The translations under genes and the position numbers were made by a program. From Micrococcales bacterium (lineage in GTDB: Bacteria; Actinomycetota; Actinomycetes; Actinomycetales; Cellulomonadaceae), in NCBI GenBank assembly GCA_009777345.1, contig WRMB01000030.1:1-44546 (forward strand): 44,546 bases of DNA. The letters are read 5' to 3'. The notes beneath the pieces are model-generated. The model ran no database searches and had not been told where the DNA came from. It was given only the letters and a program-made list of their open reading frames with translations. Positions within the stretch are counted from its first letter, which is position 1. The number at the start of each line of letters is the position of its first letter. Positions 8,259 through 19,338 of this stretch are shown piece by piece.

Positions 8259-10964
8259 ATGCGCACCGCCGATATCCGCCAGCGCTGGCTGGACTACTTC
8301 GCCAAGCAGGACCACCACATCGCCGAGTCGGTGCCGTTGATCTCGCCAGACCCGTCGATCCTGTTCACCATCGCCGGTATGGTGCCGTTCATCCCGTACA
8401 TCCTGGGCACGCAGACCCCGCCCTGGCCCCGGGTGGCCAGCGTCCAGAAGTGCATCCGGACCAACGATATCGACAATGTCGGACGGACCACGCGGCACGG
8501 CACGTTCTTCCAGATGAACGGCAACTTCTCGTTCGGTGACTACTTCAAGGCCGAAGCCGTCGAGTACGCCTGGGAGCTGATCACCACGCCCCGGGACGCG
8601 GGTGGCTACGGGCTGGACGGCGAGAAGGTCTGGGTGACGATCTGGGACGAGGACGCCGAGTCGGCGGACGCGCTGGCCCGGGTCGGGGTACACGCTGGAC
8701 AGGTGGTGCTGCTGCCCCGGGAGGAGATCTTCTGGGACACCGGCCAGCCTGGGCCGGCCGGGCCGTGCGCCGAGTTCCACATCGACCGGGGGCCCGAGTA
8801 CGGCCCTGAGGTACGGGGCGGGAAGGCCGAGCCGGGCACCTGGGGCGAGGGCCCCAGCGGAGACCGCTACCTGGAGATCTGGAACCTGGTCTTCGACCAG
8901 TACCTGCGCGGCGAGGGCACCGGCAAGGACTACCCGCTGCTGCGCGAGCTGGACTCCAAGTCGATCGATACCGGCGCCGGGCTGGAACGCATCGCCTACC
9001 TGCTGCAGGGCAAGCAGAACATCTACGAGATCGACGAGGTCTTCCCGGTGATCGCCACGGCCGAGGAGATCACCGGCCGGACCTACGGGAGCGGCGGCGA
9101 CGACGACGTGCGGTTCCGGGTGGTGGCCGACCACGTGCGGTCGTCGTTGATGCTCATCGGCGACGGGGTGCGGCCGGGCAACGAGGGCCGGGGCTACGTG
9201 CTGCGTCGCCTGCTGCGCCGCACCGTGCGGGCGATGCGGCTGCTGGGGGTGGCCGAACCGGTGCTGCCCCACCTGCTGCCGGTCAGCCGGGACGCGATGA
9301 GCCCGTCGTACCCGGACGTCGCGGCGGACTTTACCCGGATCGCCCAGGTGGCCTACGGGGAGGAAGAGGCCTTCCTGCGCACCCTGGCCGCCGGGACGAC
9401 GATCCTCGACCTGGCGGTGCGCGCCGCCCAGGCCAAGGCGGGTGCGGACCAGGACGCCGTGCTGCCCGGCGACCAGGCGTTCGCCCTGCACGACACCTAC
9501 GGCTTCCCGATCGACCTGACCCTGGAGATGGCCGCCGAGCAGGGCGTCACGGTGGACTCCGACGAGTTCCGCCGGCTGATGGCCGAGCAGAAGGCCCGGG
9601 CCCGGGCCGACGCCCTGGCCAAGAAGACCGGGCACGCCGACCTCAGCGCCTACGAGGCGGTGCGCACCGACCTGGCCGCGCCGGTGCGGTTCCTGGGCTA
9701 CACCCAGTCCAGCGCGTCCGCCCGGGTCGTCGCGCTGCTGGTGGACGGCGTCCCGGTGCCCACGGCGACGGCCCCGGCGGACGTCGAGGTGATCCTCGAC
9801 GCTACCCCGTTCTACGCCGAGGCCGGTGGTCAGCTGGCCGACCAGGGCCGGATCGACACCGACGGCGGCGCCCGGGTCGAGGTCGACGACGTCCAGGCCC
9901 CGATCGCCGGGCTGAACGTGCACCGCGGCCGCCTGGTGGACGGCAGGCTCACCGTCGGCGAACCGGGCCGGGCCGCCATCGACGTGGCCCGCCGGGGCCG
10001 GATCGCCCGGGCCCACACCGCCACCCACCTGCTGCACAAGGCGCTGCACGAGTCGCTGGGTCGTGACGCCACCCAGGCCGGCTCCCAGAACGCGCCCAGC
10101 CGGCTGCGCTTCGACTTCCGGCGCGGCACGGCCGTCCCGGTCTCGGCGCTGGCCGAGATCGAGGAGCGGGTGAACCTGCGGCTCCAGGAGAACCTGGAGG
10201 TCACCGACTCGGTCATGTCGCTGGCCCAGGCCCAGGAGCGAGGCGCCATGGCCCTGTTCGGCGAGAAGTACGGCAACCAGGTGCGCGTCGTCGATATCGG
10301 CGACGGCTGGTCGCTCGAGCTGTGCGCGGGCACCCACGTCCGGCGGTCCGGCGAGCTCGGGCTGGTCACGGTGCTGGGGGAGGCGTCCATCGGTTCGGGG
10401 GTGCGCCGCATCGACGCGCTGGTCGGTGCCGGTGCCTACGACGCCCACGCCCGGGAGCGGGTGCTGGTCGACCAGCTGTCCGGGCTGCTCGGGGCCCGGC
10501 CCGACGATCTGGCCGACCGGGTGTCGGGGCTGCTCACCAAGCTCAAGGACGCCGAACGTCAGCTCGGGGCCCTGCGCGCGGCCCAGCTCCGCGCCGCGGC
10601 GCCGGACCTCGCCGCCGGGGCCACGACGGTGGGGGACCGCCGCCTGGTCACCCACGACGCCGGCCAGGTCGCGTCGAACGACGACCTGCGCACCCTGGCC
10701 GTGGACGTCCGTGACCGGCTGGGGGAGTCGGCCCCGGCGGTGGTCGCGCTCGGCGGTGTGGTGAAAGACCGCGCCGCTGTGGTCGTGGCCACCAACCAGG
10801 CCGCCCGGACCGCCGGTGTGCGAGCCGGTGCCCTGGTCAAGATCGCCTCGGTGGTGCTCGGCGGCGGTGGTGGCGGCCGCGACGACATCGCCCAGGGCGG
10901 TGGTACCGACACGGTGCGGCTGGCCGACGCACTGACCGCTATCGTCCAGGATGTGACCCCCTGA
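8259..10964 (+). CDS. alaS: alanine--tRNA ligase
   Basis: Class II synthetase that charges tRNA-Ala and edits mischarged Ser/Gly. It is 901 residues long, typical for the family. The catalytic domain begins 'MRTADIRQRWLDYFAKQDH' and holds 'RTTRHGTFFQMNGNFSFGD'. The editing domain has the zinc-site motifs 'HTATHLLHKAL' (about 586) and 'CAGTHVRRSGELG' (about 689). The C-Ala domain ends with the glycine-rich 'GGGGGGRDDIAQGGG'. The ATG at 8259 was chosen over an in-frame upstream GTG at 8205 because the conserved 'MRTADIR' begins here and GAGGG lies 5 bases upstream. ruvX follows with an overlapping start. Confidence 0.97.
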   Translation: MRTADIRQRWLDYFAKQDHHIAESVPLISPDPSILFTIAGMVPFIPYILGTQTPPWPRVASVQKCIRTNDIDNVGRTTRHGTFFQMNGNFSFGDYFKAEAVEYAWELITTPRDAGGYGLDGEKVWVTIWDEDAESADALARVGVHAGQVVLLPREEIFWDTGQPGPAGPCAEFHIDRGPEYGPEVRGGKAEPGTWGEGPSGDRYLEIWNLVFDQYLRGEGTGKDYPLLRELDSKSIDTGAGLERIAYLLQGKQNIYEIDEVFPVIATAEEITGRTYGSGGDDDVRFRVVADHVRSSLMLIGDGVRPGNEGRGYVLRRLLRRTVRAMRLLGVAEPVLPHLLPVSRDAMSPSYPDVAADFTRIAQVAYGEEEAFLRTLAAGTTILDLAVRAAQAKAGADQDAVLPGDQAFALHDTYGFPIDLTLEMAAEQGVTVDSDEFRRLMAEQKARARADALAKKTGHADLSAYEAVRTDLAAPVRFLGYTQSSASARVVALLVDGVPVPTATAPADVEVILDATPFYAEAGGQLADQGRIDTDGGARVEVDDVQAPIAGLNVHRGRLVDGRLTVGEPGRAAIDVARRGRIARAHTATHLLHKALHESLGRDATQAGSQNAPSRLRFDFRRGTAVPVSALAEIEERVNLRLQENLEVTDSVMSLAQAQERGAMALFGEKYGNQVRVVDIGDGWSLELCAGTHVRRSGELGLVTVLGEASIGSGVRRIDALVGAGAYDAHARERVLVDQLSGLLGARPDDLADRVSGLLTKLKDAERQLGALRAAQLRAAAPDLAAGATTVGDRRLVTHDAGQVASNDDLRTLAVDVRDRLGESAPAVVALGGVVKDRAAVVVATNQAARTAGVRAGALVKIASVVLGGGGGGRDDIAQGGGTDTVRLADALTAIVQDVTP

Positions 10965-11566
10965 CCAGCCTTTCGACCGGAACAGACGTCTCTGCGCTGC
11001 CCCGTGCACCCCGGCTGGGGGTGGACGTCGGGTCGGTGCGGGTCGGGCTGGCCGCGAGCGACCCGGACGGGATCCTGGCCACGCCGGTGGCGACGCTGCC
11101 GAGGGCCTCGTCGCTGGACCAGGTGGTGGCCGCGGTCCACGAACGGGGTGCTGGTTGTGTGTACGTCGGGCTGCCACGACATCTTTCGGGTGCCGAAGGA
11201 GCCTCGGCGCGCGCCGCACGCGCGTACGCTGGGTCTCTAGCGCGAGCTGTCGCACCAGTCCCGGTGCGGTTGCTCGACGAGCGGCTGTCTACGACAGTGG
11301 CTCAGCAAGCGCTGCGGGCGGCTGGCCGGTCGTCCCGCGACCACCGCGGGGTCGTCGACCAGGCGGCGGCGGTAGTCATCCTGCAAGATGCGTTGGAGGC
11401 GGAACGGACGACAGGTAGGCGACCTGGAACGGTCGTGGACCCAGCAGACGTTGTACTGGTAGGTACAGCACCTGGGAGCGCAGCGTCGCAGGACACGGCG
11501 TCGCGGGACCTGGTGCAGGATACAGAGCCACAGGACGGCACGGCGGACTCGGGAGACATCGAGTGA
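10961..11566 (+). CDS. ruvX: putative Holliday junction resolvase RuvX/YqgF
   Basis: RNase H-fold nuclease family linked to pre-16S rRNA processing and, by name, Holliday junctions. The core shows 'RLGVDVGSVRVGLAASD' with the first catalytic Asp, 'YVGLPRHLSG', 'VRLLDERLSTTVAQQAL' and 'DQAAAVVILQDALE'. The start is a problem: the first canonical codon, GTG 11021, lies inside the first beta-strand and would delete 'RLG'. The frame is open back to CTG 10961, which overlaps the alaS stop as CTGA, with AGGA about 10 bases upstream; this would give 201 residues starting 'MTSLSTGTDVS'. A non-canonical CTG start is therefore proposed. A 40-residue acidic tail follows the domain. mltG overlaps by GTGA. 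Confidence 0.82.
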   Translation: MTSLSTGTDVSALPRAPRLGVDVGSVRVGLAASDPDGILATPVATLPRASSLDQVVAAVHERGAGCVYVGLPRHLSGAEGASARAARAYAGSLARAVAPVPVRLLDERLSTTVAQQALRAAGRSSRDHRGVVDQAAAVVILQDALEAERTTGRRPGTVVDPADVVLVGTAPGSAASQDTASRDLVQDTEPQDGTADSGDIE

Positions 11567-13878
11567 GCGAACGACGAACGCAGCAGTGGGCCAGTTCCGG
11601 CCTGCTGGACGCTGGTCGCTCGGCGAGCGCCGGGCCGGACGACCTGTCCGACACCGATCAGCCAGCCCGTCGGTCGCGACGTGAGCTGCGCGAGGCCCGG
11701 CGCGAGACCGAGCCGTACCCGTCGTCGACGGCCGTCCCCGTCTCCGCCCGGCCGGAGACCGCGCCCGTCGTCAGACGGCAGCGACCGCGCCCCTCGACCT
11801 CCGGGACGCCGTACAGCGTCGTCGGCGCTGGGCCGATCAACGATGCTGATATCCCGACACCGCCGCGCGGCTACCGCCAGAGGGCGGTAGTCGACACAGC
11901 CGACCCGCGCCCGTCGCGTCGCACCGTACCGACCACGACGACCAGACCGGAGCGCCCGTCACGACGGGCCGAGCCGGACCCTGGGCCGGCCACCGGTCTG
12001 CTGAGACCGGTCCGCGACGAGCGGCCCGCCCCGGGCCCCCGGCCGCGGTCGGCGGAGCCCTCCCGTCGTTCGGAACGCACACCTGCCCGCCGGTCAGAAC
12101 CGGCCGCACCGACCCGGCGGTCAGAACCGGCCGCACCGACCCGGCGGCCGGAGCAGGCCGTGCCCGCGCGGCCGGTCCAGGCCGACAGCCGACCCGCGTC
12201 GGTCCGGCCACCGGCCGCACCGACCCGCGAACCGAGCGAGTCGGCCCGCACGCTGGCCGATGCCGACCGCCGTCGGCTGGAGGCCTCCCGGCAGACCCGG
12301 AACCTCGACGACCCGTCGCTGGCGCGCGCTACCCGCCGCCCGGCGGAGCCCGAGCGGCCGGTGCGGCCCAGCGTCACCAGGGCTCCCGCGGCACAGGACC
12401 CCGCCTGGCCGCCGACCGGGGCGCGGCTGACCTGGCCGCCGACCGGTCCGGGTCAGGACCGCAAGGCCGCCCGGCAGACGTCGACCTCGTACCTCGACGG
12501 CGACAGCGTCGGTGACCGCCCGGCGGTCCCGGTGCGGACGCCCGAACCGCACAGCCCGACCTCGCGCCGGGCGGTCCCGGTGCCGTCGGCGTCCCAGACC
12601 GGGGTGGAACCTGTCCGGCCCACGGTGCGAGAGGTGGCGGGCGACCAGCGCAGCGCGGACCGCCTGCCGACGGCCGACCGCTCCTGGCCTCCGAGCGTCG
12701 CCGACGCGCCGTCCGAGCCGGTTCCGGCCGACCCGACCGCGGGTGACGGCTGGGCGCTGTTCTCCGACCAGCCGTCTGCTGATCCCGTCGCGCAGCCGAA
12801 GCGCCCGGTGCGTCGGCACCGGGCGCGGACCTTCGTCGTGATGACCGTGGTGCTGGCGATGGTGATCGGGGTCGGCTACGTCGTGGCCACCTCGCTCAAC
12901 CTCTTCGCCACCAGCTCTGGTGGTGTCTCGGACTACACCGGCGAGGGGGAGGGGCCGGTCGACGTCACGGTGCGCAAGGGTGACTCTGGTGCGGCGATCG
13001 CCAGGACGCTGTACGACGCGGAGGTCGTGGCCACGCAGAAGGCGTTCGTCGACGTGTGCCGGGCCAGCTCCGACTGCCAGTCCATCCGGCCGGGCACCTA
13101 CACCCTGAAGAAACGCATGAGCGCCGCCGCGGCGCTGGCCGCGCTGCTCAACCCGAACAACCTGAAGTCGGGCAAGCTGACGATCGCCGAGGGCAAGACT
13201 GCCACGCAGATCGTCGAGCAGATCAGCATCAAGACCGGTATCCCGGTGGCGGACCTCAACGCGGCGATCGCCGACCCGGCGTCGATCGGGCTGCCGCCGG
13301 AGGCTGGCGAGATCGTCGAGGGCTGGCTGTACCCGACCACCTATGACGTGGACCCGGACGCGACGGCGACCCAGGTGCTGAAGATGATGGTGGACAAGAC
13401 CGTAGAGGTGCTGACGGCCAAGGAGGTGCCGCAGTCCGACTGGCAGCGGGTGCTGATCCAGGCGTCGATCGTCGAGCGTGAGGGTGGTATCAACACCGAG
13501 ACCGGCGAGGACTACCGGCCAGCGATTGCCCGGGCCCTGCAGAACCGGCTGGACATCGGCAAGCCTCTCGAGGTGGACGCCACGACCATCTACGGCAACC
13601 CCGATCCCGATACGCCGGTGTCGGAGAAGAACAAGGACGCTGGTAACCCGTACAACACGTACAAGCACACCGGACTGCCGCCGGGCCCGATCGCCTCGCC
13701 CGGGGAGGTAGCGATCGATGCCGTGCTGCACCCGGCTGACGGCAGCTGGATCTACTGGGTGACGATCAACTACCAGACCAGGGACACCCGGTTCGCCGAC
13801 ACCTATCCCGAGCACCAGCAGAACGTGGCGCTGCTGCGGGAGTGGTACAACCAGCAGACCCAGTCGCCCGAGCCGTGA
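11563..13878 (+). CDS. mltG: endolytic transglycosylase MltG (YceG-like) with long disordered N-terminus
   Basis: Membrane-bound endolytic murein transglycosylase that cleaves nascent glycan strands and is thought to terminate their growth. Residues 1-415 are Arg/Pro/Ser/Ala-rich and probably cytoplasmic and disordered. One transmembrane segment ('VVMTVVLAMVIGVGYVVA') lies around 424-446. The YceG domain follows with a LysM-like part ('VTVRKGDSGAAIARTLYD') and the catalytic-Glu motif 'IQASIVEREGG' near 637. Also present are 'EVDATTIYGN', 'YNTYKHTGLPPGPIASPG' and 'YWVTINY'. At 771 residues it is about twice the E. coli length, all of it N-terminal. The GTG start overlaps the ruvX stop, and its own stop overlaps aroE. 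Confidence 0.93.
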   Translation: MSERRTQQWASSGLLDAGRSASAGPDDLSDTDQPARRSRRELREARRETEPYPSSTAVPVSARPETAPVVRRQRPRPSTSGTPYSVVGAGPINDADIPTPPRGYRQRAVVDTADPRPSRRTVPTTTTRPERPSRRAEPDPGPATGLLRPVRDERPAPGPRPRSAEPSRRSERTPARRSEPAAPTRRSEPAAPTRRPEQAVPARPVQADSRPASVRPPAAPTREPSESARTLADADRRRLEASRQTRNLDDPSLARATRRPAEPERPVRPSVTRAPAAQDPAWPPTGARLTWPPTGPGQDRKAARQTSTSYLDGDSVGDRPAVPVRTPEPHSPTSRRAVPVPSASQTGVEPVRPTVREVAGDQRSADRLPTADRSWPPSVADAPSEPVPADPTAGDGWALFSDQPSADPVAQPKRPVRRHRARTFVVMTVVLAMVIGVGYVVATSLNLFATSSGGVSDYTGEGEGPVDVTVRKGDSGAAIARTLYDAEVVATQKAFVDVCRASSDCQSIRPGTYTLKKRMSAAAALAALLNPNNLKSGKLTIAEGKTATQIVEQISIKTGIPVADLNAAIADPASIGLPPEAGEIVEGWLYPTTYDVDPDATATQVLKMMVDKTVEVLTAKEVPQSDWQRVLIQASIVEREGGINTETGEDYRPAIARALQNRLDIGKPLEVDATTIYGNPDPDTPVSEKNKDAGNPYNTYKHTGLPPGPIASPGEVAIDAVLHPADGSWIYWVTINYQTRDTRFADTYPEHQQNVALLREWYNQQTQSPEP
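12091..12144 (+). repeat. perfect 27-bp tandem duplication inside mltG
   Basis: Two identical, in-frame 27-bp copies (12091-12117 and 12118-12144) starting CGGTCAGAACCGGCC encode 'RSEPAAPTR' twice in the disordered tail. A third, diverged copy follows ('RPEQAVPAR'). Recent slippage duplication. Confidence 0.85.
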
Positions 13879-14702
13879 GGCGCGCCGCAGTCCTCGGCCG
13901 TCCCGTCGCCCACTCGCTGTCGCCGGTGCTGCACAGCGCCGCCTACGCTGCGCTCGGCCTGGACGACTGGACGTACGGGCGCCACGACGTGGGCGAGGCG
14001 GACCTGGTCGGCTTCCTGGCCAGCCTGGACAGCACCTGGGCGGGCCTGTCGCTGACCATGCCGCTGAAACGGGTCGCGCTCGACCTGGCCGACCATGCCG
14101 AGCCGCTGGCCCGGGCTGTCGGGGCGGCGAACACGCTGCTGCTCGGCCCGGCCGGTCGGACGGCGGTGAACACCGACGTGCACGGGATCGTCGCGGCGTT
14201 CCGCGAGGCGCAGGTGACCGCGGCCACGACCGGGGCGGTGCTCGGCGGCGGCGCCACCGCGGCCTCGGCCCTGGCCGCGCTCGGCCAGCTCGGGGTCCGG
14301 GCGCCGGTGGTACTGGTCCGTTCGGTGCCCCGGGCCGGCCACCTGCTGCCGCTGGGCCGCCGGATGGGTCTGGAGGTCGGGTTGCGCAGGCTGTCGGCGG
14401 CGCCCGCCGTCGTCGCCGCCTGCGATGTCGTGGTGTCCACCCTGCCCGCGGGTACCGATGGGCTGGAGCAGGCGCTGGACCAGGTCGGCGGCGCGCTGCT
14501 GGACGTGCGTTACGACTGTCGTCCTGGTCCGCTGTCGGTGGCCTGGTGCCGGGCCGGGGGGCAGGCTGTCGGCGGGGAGCGGATGCTGCTGCACCAGGCC
14601 GCCGAGCAGGTCCGGCTGATGACTGGTCACCCGGCCCCGCTCGCCGCGATGGACCACGCTCTGACCGCCGCCCTCGCCGCGGCCGACCCGACCGCGCGCT
14701 GA
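13875..14702 (+). CDS. aroE: shikimate dehydrogenase
   Basis: Reduces 3-dehydroshikimate to shikimate with NADPH. It is 275 residues long. The shikimate-binding site is 'RPVAHSLSPVLHSAAY' (about 9-24), and 'LSLTMPLKR' carries the catalytic Lys. 'AANTLL' and 'NTDVHG' (Asp) complete the pocket, and 'LGGGATAASALAAL' is a Gly-rich NADP-binding loop. The GTG at 13875 overlaps the mltG stop and gives the conserved start 'MRRAAVLGRPVAHSLSP'. This is the last gene of the alaS-side run; the pilus cluster starts 150 bases later, with the remaining aro genes on its far side. Confidence 0.94.
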   Translation: MRRAAVLGRPVAHSLSPVLHSAAYAALGLDDWTYGRHDVGEADLVGFLASLDSTWAGLSLTMPLKRVALDLADHAEPLARAVGAANTLLLGPAGRTAVNTDVHGIVAAFREAQVTAATTGAVLGGGATAASALAALGQLGVRAPVVLVRSVPRAGHLLPLGRRMGLEVGLRRLSAAPAVVAACDVVVSTLPAGTDGLEQALDQVGGALLDVRYDCRPGPLSVAWCRAGGQAVGGERMLLHQAAEQVRLMTGHPAPLAAMDHALTAALAAADPTAR

Positions 14703-14852
14703 CACGGTCGCGCTGATACCGGTCGCGCGGTCAGAGCACCGGGGACGAGCCCACCCGGAGAGACGCTCCGCGGGCGGCACACCTCACATCCGCCCCTGTC
14801 GTTGCCGATGGGCCGTTCGGACCCTTCATGGGCGCGACGTGGGAGGCGATGC

Positions 14853-16522
<1,670 letters not shown>

Positions 16523-16526
<4 letters not shown>

Positions 16527-17983
16527 GTAACCAGCAGCCGATGTTCCAGCCCCAGCACCCCCAGCCGGGGCTGCCCCAGACCCGGGAACAGCCGCAGGCC
16601 TCGCTCCGCCAGCCACCGGACGGGTTCCGGCCGCAGCCCCGGTCGGTGCAGCCGCCGCCGTCGGCCCCCCCGGCCCAGCTGGCGCCACCGCCGACCAGTC
16701 CGCCGCCTCGGGTGACGCCCGAGCCCGCGCCGCAGCGCCGGTCGGCCCAGCCGCCGCCCCCGGCGGCCAGACCGCCGAAGCCGGCCTCGGAGCGCAGCGG
16801 CCCCGAGGGCAGCACCCGCGACCGGCTCGGTAACTTCACCCAGGTACGCGAGGATGACCTGGACATCAACGCCGCGATGGCCGAGATGGTCAAGCGCGAG
16901 GCGTCCGACCTGCACCTGACCGTCGGCGCCCCGCCGATGGTCCGGGTCTCCGGCCACCTGCAGCCGCTGGAGCAGTTCGGCCAGCTGAGCGCCGAGCCGC
17001 TGCGCCGGGTGCTCTACTCCATCCTGACCCAGGCCCAGCGGGAGAAGTTCGAGGCCGAGCTGGAGCTGGACTTCTCGCACACGGTGCGCGGGGTGGGCCG
17101 GTTCCGGGTGAACCTGTACCAGCAGCGTGAGGCCCTGGGGGCCGCGTTCCGGCTCATCCCGTACGACATCACGCCCCTGTCCCAGCTGGGCATGCCCAAG
17201 ACGGTGGGGACCTTCGCCGGGCTGCCCCGCGGGCTGGTGCTCGTCACCGGTCCGACCGGATCGGGCAAGTCGACGACGCTGGCCGCCATCATCGACCTGG
17301 CCAACGAGACCCGGTCCGACCACATCATCACCGTGGAAGACCCGATCGAGTTCCTGCACCACCACAAGAAGTGCCTGGTCAACCAGCGCGAGGTCGGTAC
17401 GGACACCTGGTCGTTCGCCAACGCCCTGAAGCACTCGCTGCGCGAGGACCCGGACATCATCCTGGTCGGCGAGCTGCGTGACCTGGAGACGATGTCCGTG
17501 GCCCTCACGGCAGCCGAGACCGGGCACCTGGTGTTCGCCACCCTGCACACCCAGGACGCGGCGCAGACCATCGACCGGTTCGTCGACGTGTTCTCCGGCG
17601 ACCAGCAGGCCCAGGTGCGGACCCAGCTGTCCGCGGCCCTGCAGGGCGTGGTCTGCCAGAGCCTGTGCAAGCGGGCCAACGGGATGGGCCGGGTGGTGGC
17701 CACGGAGGTCATGGTGGCCACCCCGGCCATCCGCAACATGGTCCGCGAGGGCAAGACGCACCAGATCTACACGGCCATGCAGGCCGGTGCCGAGCTGGGG
17801 ATGCACACCATGGACCAGTCTCTGGCCGAGCTGGTCCGCAACGGGAAGATCACCTACGAGACGGGCCTGGAGAAGGCCCATCACATCGATGACTTCAACA
17901 AGCTGACCGGTCGCGAGGTAAGGATGCTGCAGGGCGCCAGCTCGATGCAGGACGCGACCGCCGGACGGTTAGGAGGCCGCTGA
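16523..17983 (+). CDS. pilT: type IV pilus retraction ATPase PilT, Pro-rich N-terminal extension
   Basis: Hexameric ATPase that depolymerises pili and powers twitching. The catalytic part (about 115-470) has the PilT signature 'SDLHLTVGAPPMVRVSGHLQ', Walker A 'GPTGSGKSTTLAAIIDLAN' (about 242), Asp box 'ITVEDPIEFLHHHKKCLVN', Walker B 'LREDPDIILVGELRDLET' and His box 'ATLHTQDAAQTIDRFVDVF'. The tetracysteine motif of PilB is absent. About 110 residues before it are Pro/Gln/Arg-rich and probably disordered, so the protein (486 residues) is longer than the usual 350 or so. The GTG at 16523 overlaps the pilB stop; an in-frame start far upstream would run through pilB and is rejected. The next gene overlaps by one base. 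Confidence 0.94.
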
Positions 17984-19203
17984 TGGCCGAGGCACGGGTC
18001 TTCGAGTACGAGGTCCGCGAGGCGGACGGCAAGATCACCAAGGGCAAGCTGGAGGCATCCAGCCAGGCCCAGGTCGCCACCAAGCTGCGCGGCCTGGGTG
18101 TCGCGCCGCTGAGCATCAAAGAGGTCTCCACCGGTGGGATGCACACCGAGATCAAGATCGGCGGCGGCCGGGTCAAGCTCAAGGACCTGGCGGTCACCAC
18201 CCGGCAGATCGCGACGATGATCAGCGCCGGTCTGTCGCTGCTGCGCAGCCTGACGATCGTCTCGGAGCAGGCCGAGAACGCCACGCTGCGCAAGGTGCTG
18301 GGGCAGGTACGCGGGGACGTCGAGTCTGGCCAGTCGTTGTCCTCGGCGGTCGCCCAGCACCGGGACGTCTTCCCGCCGCTGATGATCAACATGATCCGGG
18401 CCGGGGAGGTCGGCGGGTTCCTGGAGGAGTCCCTTGACTCGGTGGCCAACAACTTCGAGGCCGAGGTCAAGCTGCGCGGCCAGGTGAAGTCGGCCATGAC
18501 CTACCCGATGGTGGTGTTCGTCATGGCCATCCTGGCGACCTTCGGGATGCTCATCTTCATCGTGCCGATCTTCAAGGGCATGTTCGAGGACCTGGGCGGC
18601 AAGCTGCCGGCCATGACGCAGATGCTCGTCACCGCGTCCGAGTCGATGCGGTTCGTGGTGCCGGTCCTGGTCGTCGGCATCACCGCGTTCACCGTGTGGT
18701 GGCGCAAGAACAAGAACAAGGACGCCGTGCGCGCGGTGTACCAGCCGGCCACGCTGCGGGTGCCGGTATTCGGGGCGCTGGTGAAGAAGATCGCCATCTC
18801 CCGCTTCACCCGGAACCTGGGCACGATGGTCGGGGCCGGGGTGCCGATCCTGCAGGCCCTGGACATCGTGGGGGAGACCTCCGGCCAGTGGTCGGTGGAG
18901 CAGGCCGTCAAGGACGTCAAGGAGTCGGTGCGCGAGGGCAAGTCGCTGGCCGGGCCGCTGGGCAAGCACCCGGTGTTTCCCCCCATGGTGGTGCAGATGG
19001 TCGCCACCGGTGAGGACGCCGGTGCCCTGGAGCCGATGCTGAAGAAGGTGTCGGACTTCTACGACGCCGAGGTCGAGTCCACGACCGCCCAGCTGACCAG
19101 CCTCATCGAGCCGATGATGATCGCCTTCCTCGGCATCGTGGTCGGCGGCATGATCGTCGCCCTCTACATGCCGATCTTCTCGATCATGGACCTCGTCCAG
19201 TAG
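17983..19203 (+). CDS. pilC: type IV pilus inner-membrane platform protein PilC
   Basis: Polytopic platform that couples the PilB/PilT motors to pilin insertion. It is 406 residues with two GspF/T2SSF repeats: 'LKDLAVTTRQIATMISAGLS' (about 66) and 'ISRFTRNLGTMVGAGVPI' (about 270). The repeats contain 'PPLMINMIRAGEVGGFLE' and 'PPMVVQMVATGEDAGALE'. Transmembrane helices lie around 170-200, 220-240 and at the end ('MMIAFLGIVVGGMIVALYMP'). AGGAGG at 17971-17976 precedes the ATG, which overlaps the pilT stop (TGATG). A hairpin follows immediately after the stop, before the pilin gene. Confidence 0.95.
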   Translation: MAEARVFEYEVREADGKITKGKLEASSQAQVATKLRGLGVAPLSIKEVSTGGMHTEIKIGGGRVKLKDLAVTTRQIATMISAGLSLLRSLTIVSEQAENATLRKVLGQVRGDVESGQSLSSAVAQHRDVFPPLMINMIRAGEVGGFLEESLDSVANNFEAEVKLRGQVKSAMTYPMVVFVMAILATFGMLIFIVPIFKGMFEDLGGKLPAMTQMLVTASESMRFVVPVLVVGITAFTVWWRKNKNKDAVRAVYQPATLRVPVFGALVKKIAISRFTRNLGTMVGAGVPILQALDIVGETSGQWSVEQAVKDVKESVREGKSLAGPLGKHPVFPPMVVQMVATGEDAGALEPMLKKVSDFYDAEVESTTAQLTSLIEPMMIAFLGIVVGGMIVALYMPIFSIMDLVQ

Positions 19204-19205
19204 GT

Positions 19206-19225
19206 CCCGATCTGGTCCGATCGGG
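19206..19225 (+). terminator. hairpin between pilC and the pilin gene
   Basis: CCCGATC (19206-19212) pairs with GATCGGG (19219-19225) around 6 bases, followed by TTGTCCCT. It starts 3 bases after the pilC stop and could attenuate read-through from the motor genes. Confidence 0.5.
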
Positions 19226-19338
19226 TTGTCCCTACCACGGTGGACTCAGACTCGCAACTCGAAGGCCGATGAAGAGGCCGGAGGCGAGAGAACCTCGCAT
19301 CTGCAAGTCCCTGACACTGAAACCGAAAGTAGGCACAC

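Noticed and set aside
7320..11255. Very long open frame on the minus strand (about 1,300 codons)
   Set aside because: It lies antisense to rpsD, the DUF948 gene, alaS and ruvX, has Arg/Gly/Val-skewed composition and no domain. It is a by-product of high GC in the third position of the real genes.
14802..14852. Earlier ATG for pilB
   Set aside because: The GTG at 14853 has a strong GGGAGG and begins with the conserved 'KQLAEVLL'; the upstream 17 residues look non-coding.
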